The position numbers were made by a program, and so were the translations under genes. 64,000 nt of DNA from Formicarius rufipectus. Taxonomy: Eukaryota > Chordata > Aves > Passeriformes > Formicariidae. Shown here piece by piece: positions 1 through 13,110 of the stretch. Where the stretch lies: contig VXAU01006141.1 in the NCBI GenBank assembly GCA_013399695.1, positions 1,431,236-1,495,235 on the forward strand, given 5' to 3'. The notes under the pieces are model-generated. The model was not told the origin of the DNA. It worked only from the letters and a program-made list of their open reading frames with translations, and did no database searches. The first letter of the stretch is position 1. Each line of letters begins with the position of its first letter.

Positions 1-1527
1 GCAAGTTACAACTGTTCAAAGATTTTAAGTAATGGGTATTCTTAATTAGAGAGCTAAAGCAGGTGCAAAAGTTCTTGCAGGAGGATGGGGCTGAAGATGT
101 AATGAGTCCCTTCAGAGAGTCTAAATCGTTAGACCTACAAACGCAGCAGAAAGCTCAAAGCCCTCCAAGCAAAGCAAGTGTTTTGGTATCTCCAGAGCTA
201 GAGTGCAGAGGGTGCATTGAGGGCTGGACTGACCCTGGTTTTGCACAAGAGATGAGAGCAAGACTTGCCACCCCCTCCCTTGCTAACAGGCTTACAGCTG
301 TGCACAGAAGCCCTTCCTTTCTGGGACTAAGACCTTTACTAGAGGAAAGAAAAATTTGCAAGAATTGCAGACTGATCACAGAGCCATAGTAAGCAACTTA
401 CTTATTTCTTCCTTTAGTGTCTTTTAATCCATGCAATTTATGATTTATTGTTATTTTATTTTAGGGTACACTGTAGTGCAGCCAAAGGCTCTGCCAGGGT
501 GAAAAAACCAAACCTGTGTTTTATTTCCTGAGTCTCATCAGCACAGCACAGATGGTTGAGAAAGAACCCTATGCTAGCTAAAAGGAGTTGGGAAGCAGTA
601 TACACACACATTTTGTACTATAGGTGAAGGAGAAATCAGCAAACATAGTTTATGAGAAACATCTGCTGGAACCTGATAGCAAGAATTTATTAATAAAATT
701 AACACAGGTGGTGTTTAGTTGGGTTCTACTCCACCCCTCTAAGATTTGGAGATGCTGCAGCTTTACTACCAGATGTCTTCATAAATTTTAATAATATTCA
801 TAATTACTAAACCAGATTCATGGAGCTGTATTCCATGAAATATTTTAATACAGGAAAAAACCAAAAAACATACAAATACCCAACTCTTTATAGCAATTTA
901 CACTGACAACTAGAAGAACACATTCAGACTAAAATTCAGCAACAACAGTTGACTCAACACCAGCTACCTCATGAACCACAGGAAAAAGGAAGATTTCCTG
1001 TCTGCTAATAAAAACTTTCATGGGATCATTAGAGGTAACCAAGAATTGGATCATAACAGAAAATACTAACATTTGAATATAATTACTATTTTCATTTTGA
1101 AATATAATTTCCAGGCATGCAGATGCACCTTAACCATTACTATTTCTGAAGAAAAATTTCTCAGAAGGAGGACATAGTGGAGGTGAGGCTGCTCTTACTC
1201 AGCATGGACACAGTTTCATAACAAAAGCCACATGGCAAAGCACAGGGTTTAAAAGTATCACTTTTTTTTTTTTTTGATATTCTGGAAGCATTAAAGTTAA
1301 AATATTCTTCTCCATCCCCTTATGTATTTTCACAAGAAAGAACAAAGAGTTGTTTCTTATTAGATCATGACTGCTCTTAAATAAGGCTCATCAGGGAAAT
1401 ATTGTTCTGCCAGAAGAGTAAAAAACTCAGTGCAACAATAGTTTGAAATTAGGGAATGCATGTTCCTGTCTTGAACACAAGTTTGTAGCATGACCTGAAG
1501 TAACTTGTTCCTTGCCTCAATTTTTAG
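1..1527. other. Intergenic, no feature recognised
   Basis: AT-rich sequence with a poly-T run near 1261. Short open frames at 63-389 and on the opposite strand overlap each other and resemble no known protein. I see no repeat ends or exon signals. Confidence 0.6.
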
Positions 1528-2000
1528 AGAATCACACAAAAATACGGGTTAGTTCTTTGGATATCTTGCAGTTCAACCTTCTATTCAAAGCAAAGCTAGT
1601 TTCAAAGTTGGACAAGGTTGTAAGGGGCATGGTGTAGTTGAGTTTTGAAGGTTCCCAGAGGAAGTTCCTGGGAACTATCTGTTCCTGTGCTCAAGAAGTT
1701 CATGATGAAAGAAGGGGTTACCACCAAATAAAATTTTCCATTCTGCAATTTGTGACAATTGCTTCTTGTCCTTTTGTTCTACACCTTGAGAAGAGCCCGG
1801 CTGCATCACCTTTGCTGTATCCCATCAGGCACTGGGAGACATCAAGCAGCCCTTCCCTAATTTCTCCAGGCTAAACTAGACCCTTTCCTTCAGCTTCTCT
1901 CTGTATATCCCATGCAAGGGGCTCTGGCCACATTAGCTGCACTCTACTGGGCTCTCCCATGTGCTGGTATGGGAATATTCATATAAAACTGTTCTGAGAT
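1528..2000 (-). mobile_element. Old, diverged CR1 LINE 3' fragment
   Basis: Read on the minus strand it follows the CR1 3' portion. On the plus strand this is the complement, with recognisable pieces such as CTTGAGAAGAGCCCGGCTGCAT, cited here only in part (GAAGAGCCCGGCTGCATC), CTCCAGGCTAAACTAGACCC and CACTCTACTGGGCTCTC. These correspond to the bird CR1 region that usually reads GAGAAGAG...CTCCAGGCTGAACA...GCTGGACTCTC. It is heavily mutated, so boundaries are approximate. Confidence 0.7.
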
Positions 2001-5000
2001 ATGCAAGAGAATTTAAACTGGCCAAGCTGAGAAAGAGTCCGGGAAGTCTGAAGCCCTTATAGACAAAAGGCTCATTAAACATGTCCAATCCCCATATTTG
2101 TTTTCTCCAAGTAGCATTCTCTAATACTTGCATGATTTGTTGAAAAACAGTCCATTCTCCCAGCCTGAAGCTACAAGGACACAGGAGACCTTCAGCTCTC
2201 AGAGTGACAGATCTGAATTCTCATTGGAAAAAGCAGCTTTAAATTGCTGTGCTGGATTCAGGACCTGTTTACAGAACCTATTTATGATACAATAGGTACA
2301 CGTATGAGGCACCTGTTTCTATGGCCACCTCAATTATTGTTTTGTACTTAAAGATGACTTATTCAAGGGACCCTTTAACAATAGATGGCAAGCACTGCGT
2401 TAAAAATTTTCCCTTAGTTTCACTACCAACTAGCCCAGCTTAAAAACAGATGTACTTATACTATTTTTGAACAGCAAACTTGCTTAAAGCTAATAAAGTG
2501 GGAGTGCTTTGTACAGCACTGAAACAGATTTCCATCACTTGTGTAATTAGCCACACTCTGGAGTTTGTGCAAAACACAGATATTTAAGCAGTGGTTTCTA
2601 TGACTACCATCATTCTGCTCCTTATCTCTGAAGGATTAGCCAGGGATTCTCTTTAATGGGTCTTAAGAAGGGAAAGTCATGATGCCACACCACTACTTGC
2701 AATATGAGGGCTGTTAGGAGTGCAGTGAATCATTTTTTAAGAATATTATTTTCAAGACCCTCTCTATCTTGGCAAAGTATATTTGTGCTTTTGGCTCATG
2801 GCCAGTCCTTTACAATCCTGCAAAAAGATTCCCAGAGAGAAAAAGGGGAGCAGAGTCCAGAGCTGCAGCCTAAAGATGTTTTGATACATTGTGTGTCTTC
2901 ACCTTCTCCAGCACAGAGGGAAAAGGTCAGCAAGCTGAAGACTTTAAGTCTAAGACTCTACTCAGAACTTTAATTTTAGTAAGTTTGGGGACGTGGCTGG
3001 AAAGGACAGAGGAGATTTTCTTTAAGAATTAGAGTACCATGAAATAATGAATTTATGTCTACCAATTTTGCTTTTATGTCTGTATCTGTGACAAGAGAGC
3101 TGGTTCCAAGGCTCCAAGAGGATCATTCTCTATAGAACAGATTGAAAAAGATCTTCCTTCTCCCTGAGGAAGCATGTGGACTTCAAAGTGTGTTTTCATT
3201 TCACACATATACTAAAAAGAAAAGATCTTGGAAATTTTCAGAAGAAGAAATAACTTTGCTCTAATGTTATTAAAAAGACTACTGGAGAACTTACATAGTT
3301 TTAGTTTTAATACAGAATTTTAGAAATCAGAACTGTCCAAACATTTACGGAAATTCAACAAATTTCCAGGAGAAGCCACCCAGTGCAGGTTATTTTTACT
3401 GAGTCTTTTTTTTGAAGCCAGAGCATCTTGAAAAAATACGGGCAAGTACTGAGATGAACCTGAATTCTGGGTCAAACCCTAGGCAAGTCTTTATTCTCTG
3501 CACAGTTGAATTTGTAAGGCTTAGGATAAGTTTCTCTGTATCGCACCAAGGAAAGTCACAGCAAACAGATGATAAGTAAGAACAGCAAAATAATTCAGGA
3601 CACGTTTGCAGGCTTATCAACACAAACAGAAAGAGTGATATCCTTCTAGATGCTGCTCACCATGTAGCTAAGTATTAGGCGACTTTTGCTGGCAGTGTTG
3701 GACAGCTCTGTTAGAATGTCTTTAGGCTTTAAATGACTCCCTGAAGTCTGAATGAGAAACTAACGGCATTTCAAAGTACTAACAAGAGACTGGGGGTTCC
3801 TTCTCTTTGGTTACATGAATAGAAATTCACAGGAGAAAAACTCCCATTGAGGTAGTTGCAGCGATTCTGTAGCTCATTAAAAAAAACCACACAACAAAAA
3901 CCACTAACCAAAAAACCATCACACTAAAAATTCCAGAATATTAGTTTTTAAAAATTTTAAGATCAGTTGTATATTTTGGAGCATTTAGAAGCACTGCAGG
4001 AACTTCATGGGGGTTTGAATCATTTAGTTATACCTTACATGATTTGGCATTAAATACAGCTGTTGGTATAGTCACAGTGGTACAGTACCATAATAGCCTT
4101 CAGAGCTTGCCAGAATGCAGACCAGTTGTGCTCAAGACGGAATGGGCAAAAAATACCCCCACTTGATCTGTGTGTCAAGGTGGAAATGAATTTTTAGGAA
4201 AAGCCTCTTTCTTCTAGATTATTACTATGCAAAGAACAATTGAGTTTCCTTACGTAAGTGATCCCTCATGCTCCCAAAACTTGACAGAAAAATACTGGCT
4301 GTAGGGCAAGGCACAAATTCTTCAAGCGTAAAAAAAACAATGTGCAAAATAAAGACCTCATCTCAGAGCTCCAGTAATTTAAATGAGTCTGTTTAATTAA
4401 GACATGTCTTAAATTTCTCTGTGCTTAGATACAAAATAGATGCTTAGAGTAATTGACTGTGAGGCCCAGAGATGGCCCCCTCTTCTGGAAGTCCCAGCAG
4501 TCACAAGCAGCAATGGAGCAGCCATAGCTACAACAACCTCTAATCCACAGGAGAGTAACAGATCACACACCCCTGGCATAAAATTCAGTGCTACCCCTCT
4601 TTACTTTTTTATGGTTGTCCTCCCACTAACTTCCCAACAGCATTGCCTATTATTTCTCTCTTTTTTAAAAATGTACCTTTAAGAGGCTTAGGTCCCTTCA
4701 GGCCTCCCCAACATGGGCAATACACCATATTCATCTCTCAAGCAATTTAAGACAAGTGATGGATGGCAGATGAACCTAATACTTGTGTCACTGTTAAGCA
4801 GATTTGGAGAGGCATAGTCTATCACTGGTAGCAGGCTGTATATCTAACAGGATAAATATCAGCATGCTAATTGTCACAGGGTACAAATCGGCTGCTGGTG
4901 TGTGCCTCGAGGTCCAGGGTGATAGACTGAATGAAACAACGTTACGTGTAATTGCCCAAAGAGATTTGGACCTAAATCTTTAATCACAGTTTTAATGGCA

Positions 5001-8000
5001 GGACAAGCTTTCTGTCATTATTGGTTCATCAGTTATGTGCTAGTTTTTGCCTGCAAGTATTGGAGATGGCTCTTGGTTTGATTTCTGTGCTGCAATACCT
5101 TTATTCCTGCCATTAGGAAAGGAAAGGAAGAAGTTGCAAACACAACAAAAACACATAGAGAAGAGGGAAACTCCATGATGTTTTCGTGATGCTCCAGAAA
5201 GTCTTCCAGTCCAGTGGAAGTGGAGGAAGGGAAATGACAGGACAAGCAGAGACAAAGCCTTCAATCCCCTGCTTCTGAGGAGCAAGAGACAGATACAGGC
5301 TCTGTCAAAACCAGAAATGTCGTTTTGGTGGCTGAGTGGGTGGATGATTGCAGCTACAGCCAATGTGGTACTTGCAGATAAATCACCTCAGTACTTTGCC
5401 CCAAACTGTCATGTCTGCACACACAGCAAATGGATGGACACTCCTGCTCTCTGTTTTAGGGTTTCTTCTGGATGCTGTGGAATGGAACATTTTGGAAACA
5501 CAAATTTCTTCACCACAGCAAAGTTTCCATTTGTCTTTCCAAATCCTTTCCTTTTCATAAAACTGTGCCTTAGAGGAACAGTGAGCGGTCTAAAACCTGG
5601 CCAAGGTCACAAGGCCTCATGTTCTAGCAAACCAGTCCACAATGCATAAACAAAATTTATGACTTATGTGCACACCATAAAATAGCCATCTAATTTCCTA
5701 CCTTCCCCTTTCTTTCCCCTCACAATCACATTTTTGGTGAAAATATTTAAAGCCCCTTGGATCTGTATTCTCCTGAAATGAAGTTTGGTGTCTTGTCTAA
5801 AGAAGCTTATTCTCCAAGTTGCTAACACCATTCATGATACTCCCTTGGTCCTTCAGAGAACATTGCTATAGTGCCAGGCATAATTGCTTGGTAGTGTTTA
5901 ATTGCCAGCTGTGGTTAAACCACAACAGCAACATCTGAAGAAACACATCTCTCCTCACATGCCTGGCCTTTCCTCTACACTGACAGCAGGCTATGCAGTA
6001 CCTATATATTTGTTTTCCAGTGCTAACCTATCACACTGGGAAGGTACTGTGAAATACTTCTTTTTAAGAAACATTTTGCTTCACATCAGGCTGGCCTCTG
6101 GTGAAAGGGTAACTTGTTCTCCAGCATCTAGAACTAGTAACAACCCTTACAAATGCAACCTTCACATATGCACATCCAACTTGGCCACTTTTCTCCATAA
6201 ACAGAGACTCTTTTCTCAAGACAGAGGGTCAAAGGCGTTATTAATGACTAACGAATCTTTATGCTGTGTCACAGTACACTAGATAATAATGGTCAAGATG
6301 ATGACAAAACGGACCCTTTTAACCCCCGTTTTGGACCGTATTTTCTATATATTGTAAGAGAAAAGTCTTGCACATTTCGTGTCTTTCAAAAAGACAGACT
6401 GTGACAAACTGGAGCCCCTGTGTACAATACACTACTGAAAGAATGATTGATTAGTTCTAACACTGATGAGCTCAGTATTCATAACTGCCATTGTTGCATT
6501 TATATAATCCATGGACATTTTCTGGCATCTGTGGGCTGACAAGAAAATAAAATTTATCCTCTGTAGTATAAGTTTATAGGCAGGAACAAGTATAATGCAG
6601 TTTAAGGCAACATTCACTTATATGGGTAAACTTATCAGACAGAAAGATACAAAGAACCAAATTTTTAAACCGTGGTTTCTTAGTAAAGCACTCCAGGATT
6701 ATGAAAGACAAGCCAGAGTTCAGCAAGTGTTCCTTTTTAGACATCTCCTGCTTGCCCTCCACTGCTCATAGGCCTAACAGGGAAAGGTGTCACTGAGCAG
6801 AAACCACCACTTCTTACTTGGGATTTGACCCCCTAGTAGGGTCAGCAACACAGAGGGAGAAAATAGTAGAGGGAGTAAACTCAATCCTGTGAGTTCTGGC
6901 AACAAGGGGAAGCATTTGAGTGGCAAGTTGGAATTCCTCAGAGAAAGAGTAACTCTGAACATTCAATAAGGTGGCAGGAGAAAGACTAGATGTCTTCCTA
7001 CAGCTAGCAAGTGTTACTCTGATCCTAGTTCAGTTGCTTTGTTTCCAGATGCATACTTCTGTACACCCTTCCCCCATAAATGTTATCAGTGTCTCCATTA
7101 AAAAAAAAANAAATTATTGTTTTAGAAGTTCTCGTACCCTGGAGAAAAGATTATCATTGCATGATTTCCCTGTTTCTAAAAAATTTGCATTTCAAAGAAT
7201 ATGCTAGAGAGAAAGAACAGAGTCCACAGTAGCATCATCTTAACTAAAACAATTGTTCAATACTCATTTTGCCTCTTCTCTCCAAAGAAAGACTGATACT
7301 GCTACAGAAGCTGCGTGATGAGCATACTGAAGATGGGAGCTCTTTTGAGCCCTAATTTCAAGTGAAGAGCATCTATTGCATTTTTGTGCTTGTTAGTGTA
7401 ATTATATTTCAATATTTTCATTGCAATAATGCCTAAACAATCCCACTGAGATTCATCCTCCTATACTATGTACAAACATGTTGAAATACCCTCTGAAAGG
7501 GCTGGATGGTTGCCAGTCCCATCTCACAGGCACATACATCATTTAAAGGCTAAGTCTACAACTGTTTGTAACAAGACTTGTACCTCTGCCACTAGCATAA
7601 GGTCTTAAGGTGAAATGAGCTGAAACAAAAGCTTTATCATGTGTTTTTCTATTGTTCTCACACACAGATTCTGCAGTTCAGTCTCTGCAGACATCAGCTG
7701 AAGTCAATATGGAACACATGTTGATCCAGCCCTGTTCCTAAAGCCCACTCAAGAGGATACGAGCACTATTATTTTGGCTAGAGCACACCATCTGCCTCTG
7801 AACTCACAAGTGAGCCAGCAATTACTAATGCTTCTTTTACTCTCCTGTCCTTTGTCCTGCCTTCCTCTCTCTATTGTGAAATTTCCCCTTCTTAAAATTT
7901 AGGTTTATAACATTTTTAAAGAGGAAAAACACCAAACCATTCTATAATTTCCTATCAGAGAAAATAATTTACTCTCATGGAAGAATAAATAAATTACCTT

Positions 8001-11000
8001 AGCCTTTCATGAGGCATCCAGCTCAGGAAAGTAGGCTAGCTTGATAGTTCACAGACAAATGCAGTATTTTTCATTCATTACAGTATTGTAGCAGAAGACC
8101 TTTCAGAATTTAAAGTGATTAAAAAGCCATAGACACTGTGTGCATTTACACATACTGACACACAGCTTTGTGTGCAGTGACTTTGTACACAAACAAGCAC
8201 ACACACACACCCCTGTGGACTTTTATACCCAGAGAATTGAATTCAGGCTTTGACAGCCTAAAACAAGCAGCAGAAGAAAAGTAACAAAAACCCTCAGTAA
8301 GGGTACACTGGGGGAGTTGCCCAGATACTTTCATACCTTCTCCTGAGATACATGTGAGACTGAAAATTTTGCAGTTCAGTAAATCCCAGCAGTTACAGTA
8401 AAGTATAGGAAACGCAGCAACCTCTGAATATACAGTCCTAAGGACTCAAAGGGTGGTAGAGACAAGCAACCTGAGCCACAGACCAGCGAGACTAGCAAAA
8501 GTGCCTTGACTGTCAAGCAACATTATCATCAGCTGTGTCAACCTTATTCACCACCACCTGATCCACAGATCATTAAGCCCAACCTTTTTTCAGTTGGACT
8601 GATTAATTACTACTTTGCAGCACCTTCCTCTCAGCTGGCTCCTATTATCACCAGATTATCTCATACTGACTGCAAAGAAAATTTGTGCTGTGAAGAAATT
8701 TGCTAGAAAGCATTTGTATTTACACAGAATAACAATAGTAAAACAAACAAATCATCTTTCTGCCAGCTGAAGAACTGCACAGCACTGTACAGGTGTGCTG
8801 TTGTACCATTTAGCTGAGCTGGAAGCACAGGTGAAAAACACCAGCCTGTTTCAGGGACTACAGGCTTACTCTGCAGCTAATGCTTATACTAGTTTCTGCT
8901 ATATTCAGCAAGATCTTTCAAATTTCAACTAGTGATGAAACCTGAGTCTTGTAAAACTCACATTTATTAGCTTAGGTGGGCTGTGTGGCAGTGGCAACAG
9001 CTATTTTGCAAACCACAGGTTGTCTCTGGCACCAAAAAAGTGTGAGATGGGTCTCCATCAGCACAGACCTGAGCCCGCTGTGACCATGCCAGGGTTCTGT
9101 AACAGGTTTGATGTTGTAGGAGTATGGGTGGGTTTACAAGGGGTGAAAGTGGGGCAAGTATCCAGGCATCTGAGCCCTGAAATCTTTTCTCTCTTCTCTG
9201 CAAACTGCCACAGACAAGTCAGGGGCAGCCCAGGCAGCAGCTCAGCTCTCCACTCACTACCTGTAACGACAACCCTGTTGTTGGTTCCGTTTTCAATTTC
9301 CCCATCCATTGCTCTATCAGTGGTGAGCTCAGCACAGTGGTCAGTATTGCCCCCAAATCCACCACCTGCTTTCTCTCAGATCAGCACAGGCTCCTGCAGG
9401 CTCAACGTGGCACAAACCCCTGAGTCCAGAGGTTTGTTTTATCCAAGGACTGTAAAAAAGAATGAAGTCAGTCTCTCCTCCTCCTCAAGCTTGACTGAGG
9501 CTTTTCTAGCTACCTCTCACCTCTGGCTAATTGAGTCTTCAAAATCACTTTCCTTAAAATAAAGGTGTATTTCTGTAATGCTCTTCTGCTTCATCATGTT
9601 AAAATAATACTAACAGAATGTTTAGAAAACAATAAGCCTTTTTTTTTCGATAAGAAAACACCCACAGGTGGTTTCTTACATCAGCCTTCATCGTGTGACA
9701 CGAAGTCAGTGAAATATCTGCTGCTTCTTAGAGCCCTTTTTAAGGTCAGAGTTTTACTTTGAGCAGGGAAGATTCTAATTTTGCTTCTTGGTGTCATTTC
9801 AACCAGTTTTGGGTGGCAGAAGGTACACTTTATATTGTTACAAAGACTTCCACTTCCAACAAAATAAGACCACTAATACATTAAGAACCATATTTGCTTC
9901 AGCTGGTCAGCCTATTCCATTTAGTAACACCTTTTGCCTGCAGAGGACTAGTGGGCCTCTAGTAGAGGAGGTTTGGGGAGAACTTATCTTGGTTTGTGTA
10001 GTGTCAGGTCTTTTACCAAGGGGACAGAAGAGAGGACAGCTAGCCTGTCTTGGGAATCTTCACCTTTAAAACCAGTTAGTAAGAAGTGGTGAGTCTTTGA
10101 AGCTGTTGGGTAGCCAGTCAAAAAGCACCATGTCTGAAAACTTTCTACAGGAAAAGGACAGCAATAGAAGACAACAATAAATATATTGTGGACTCACTGC
10201 AAAGATAATCCAAATCTCATGATCATTTAAATAAGATGTTGCCCCTCATGCTGATGGGCACAGAGAATCAGGTGCTACCAGATTCTATAATGTTCCTGTC
10301 AGCCACAGAGTTTAATCTGACCTCTTTTATTTATTTATTTGCATCTGAATAAAATCCAATTTTATATTTTTCTCCCTTGCTCCAAGACAAATAAACAGCA
10401 TTTTCCCCAAAGAGATGGCAATCAAATGTTAATCACAGTGACAGCTGCCATCCCTAGTAGTCCTTAAACAAATCCCATTAAGATCTAATGATTAGCCATT
10501 GTGAAAAAGCACTGCTAATATTTAGATTCCACGGATCTGCCAGAAGATACAGGCTTTTGAAGCAGTCATGAATACTATTATGAAGCAGCCAGTAGGAGTA
10601 CTGGTTTCATCTGAATAAAGGTTTTTGTCAAAACCAAATTTAATAAAACCCCTGCAGTATTGATTTTGTCCAGTTGACAAGCAAACAGTGTTTCTCAGAT
10701 TTCAGCACTTTGGTCAGCCTTTGGGTAACAAGTGTTTCTCCTTCATGTCAATTTTTTCTCCTGTCATATCTGTGGTTGACAGCTCATCTTTCCACATCTT
10801 CCCACATTAGCTGCCTGCTGCCCTCCAAAGGTCCCCATTAAGGGCACTCCAGCTTGAACTGCCCATTGACTGGCCATAGCTGGTGGTTTGCAGTATGTTT
10901 CCAGTTCTCTGCCCCTCTGCATCAGATGTAGAACCAGGAGAAGACAGCTGTTCAGCTGCTGCATGGCATGGACAATTCCCACTGTGGCTTCTGCCTCAGG

Positions 11001-12340
11001 GCTGCCTCCACCAAACAGCCCAGCATTGGAAGGCAGAGGTGGCAAGTTCATCTTTCAGTGGCCATTTTTGTGGCCACATAACTTGACAAATACCAAAAAG
11101 CTGCATTTGACTCTGCACCTTCTAGCTTCTGCAGCATTGCTTTAGGCGATACAAAGCTCTTGATTTTGAAAATGAATGGCAGAGGTGGACTGTAGAGCAG
11201 CCTGATCTTGATGGCCGGGGAAAGTGAGGAAGGACTGCTTTGCTATAATCAGAACACCAAACTATGGAAAACCTAGTGATGGTATTAGACTTCAAGTTTT
11301 AAATTATCAGCCAGGGATACATGTTTATGTAACTTGAGATTCCCAGGATATTGTAGAGACTGAAAGAATATCTGGGCTCAGAAAACAGACTTGCCAGTTT
11401 CTGGTAGATAAAAATCCACTATGCTTTTCCCTTACTTTGCTCTCCTTGAGAAATATTTTGTCTTTTCTCAGGGACAGAGAGAGCCAGACTCCTGCAAACA
11501 CCCAGCAAGTGCTCCATCAAACCTTCACCTTTGCTGCAGCTAATTATCTCACTCCAGCATGGAGTTCTTATCAGGGACTGTAGGTTTCTCTGCAAATAGG
11601 GAAAAGGATATGCTGCTATTCCTCTCTGTGTGTCTGCCAACTCCAGCTCTGTGTATCTCACTGTTTTCACAGAGAATATGAATAGTCATGGAAGTGGGAA
11701 TAATGATGTCCTCAGAGAAAAAAAAAATACAGTGTATCATCAGCATAACCACGGAAGAGTGACACAATATTTTCCACTTTTTAATTGTGGAAAGATACAT
11801 TTTAATTTCTCAGATTAAAACTGTGCTGTGATGCCAATATAAAGCTATTACACCATGCTCAGGAAAGCCAGACTACTGGGCTTCAACATTTCAAAAAAGG
11901 AGTCCCTGAGGAATGCCTAGAAGAAATCACTTCCTTAAAATATAATTTTCTTCTTCCAGCACATCTTCAATAATCTTACCACTCAAACATTTCAAAGCCC
12001 TTCCATAAAATACTGTTACAGATAAATTTTTAATTATCTTTCTAAAAGAATTCTCTATTACAACACAGAAAGTGCTGTAACTTACAAAGGAGCCTTGTAG
12101 ACAAGCTGTATTTCTTTTTCTGGGCTTCATCTTATGCAGTTAATTACATGCTGCTGAACTCACTCTCCCCATTGTACAGCTCGGTAACCTATTAAAACAT
12201 TTTCCTCTCATGCACACACAGTGCACTCATAACTATTCTACGCGCTACCAACTTCAACTAAACAATACAAGAATTATTTTTACACTCAGTGAACCACTTA
12301 AAAAATTAAGTCAGTCTTGGGTCAGGGAAGATTAACAGCA
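2001..12340. other. Intergenic stretch, mostly unique sequence
   Basis: About 10 kb with no coding gene recognised. It contains a possible MIR-like remnant near 5558-5620, a short (CA)n run near 8200-8213, one isolated N at 7110, a (TTTA) run near 10325 and a motif-dense candidate conserved block near 10230-10540. The longest open frame (9020-9562, plus) has no recognisable domain and no splice or promoter context. Confidence 0.6.
5558..5620 (-). mobile_element. Possible MIR-like SINE remnant
   Basis: On the plus strand AAACTGTGCC..AGAGGAACAGTG..GG.CTAAAACCTGGCCAAGGTCACA resembles the complement of the MIR core (AAACTGAGGCACAGAG..GGTTAAGTAACTTGCCCAAGGTCACA) with gaps. The best part is CTGGCCAAGGTCAC near 5597-5610. 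The match is short and old, so this could be chance. Confidence 0.3.
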
Positions 12341-12829
12341 TCTCAGTTCAGGAAAGATACTGAGGTGCTGAACTGAGTCCAGAGAAGAGCAGTGAGGCTG
12401 ATGCAGGGACTGGAGCCCACATCCTATGAGGAGAGGCTGAGGGAGATGAGGTTGTTCAGCCTAGAGAAGAGAAGGCTCAGGGGTGACCTCATCACTCTCT
12501 ACAACTCCCTGACAGGAGGGTGTAGCCAGGTGGGGTTCAGTCTCTTCTCACAGGCAACGAGTAAAAGGACAAAAGGGCATCAGCTTAAGCTGTGCCAGTG
12601 GAGGTTTAGGTTAGATATTAGGAAGAAATTCTTTACAGAGAGAGTGATCAGGCATTGGAATGGCCTGCCCAGAGGTGGTGGATTCACCATCCCTGGGGAT
12701 TTTTGAGATGATACTGGATGTGGCACCTAACACCACGATCTCGTAATCACAGAGGTGTTGGATCAAGGGCTGGACTTGATGATCTTGGAGGTCTCTTCCA
12801 ACCCAGCTGATTCTATGATTCTATTCTAT
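12341..12829 (+). mobile_element. CR1 LINE, 5'-truncated 3' end with intact terminal tail
   Basis: A well-preserved CR1 3' end on the plus strand. It begins within the end of ORF2 (TCCAGAGAAGAGCAGTGAGG, GGAGAGGCTGAGGGAGATGA, AGCCTAGAGAAGAGAAGGCT), runs through TTAGATATTAGGAAGAAATT and TTGGATCAAGGGCTGGACTT, and ends GATTCTATGATTCTATTCTAT at about 12829. An open frame of about 104 codons (12392-12706) is the remnant of the ORF2 C-terminus. It looks less mutated than the other CR1 copies here. The 5' truncation is typical of CR1 insertion. Confidence 0.95.
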
Positions 12830-13110
12830 CTGCACACCATGACTGCGAAAAAGCCACGTGTGATTTCTCATACTGCTTCCCCCAGCAGCACCTACAGCCT
12901 CACAGTGAGATGAAGGGCTGAGGCTGTGGGGTTGCAGGGATAGGGACAAGGATGGGGGACTTACCTTGACGGCAGCACTGACTGCTCGCCAGCCGAGCTG
13001 CACGGGGAGCGGGACTCACAGAGAAGATGGAGTGACTCATCCCTGCAACAGGCTTAGGGAGTCGATGCCAGCAGCACTGCGATTCCTGCAGGAACAAGGC
13101 TCAGAGATCC
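12830..13110 (-). other. GC-richer block with candidate minus-strand exon ending at 12965
   Basis: Directly after the CR1 tail the sequence becomes GC-richer with several CpGs (12965-13030). On the minus strand GTCAAG|GTAAGTCC places a perfect consensus splice donor with the last exon base at 12965. The upstream minus-strand sequence is open in one frame from 13097 to 12965. No homologous protein is recognised. It could be an exon of a noncoding RNA, or chance. Confidence 0.3.

Noticed and set aside
5040..5649. Overlapping 107- and 110-codon frames on opposite strands
   Set aside because: Mutually overlapping, no homology, and no exon signals.
9020..9562. 180-codon open frame on the plus strand, the longest outside MAP3K21 exons
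   Set aside because: No recognisable domain, overlapping frames on the other strand, no splice or promoter context; length is within chance for locally GC-richer DNA.
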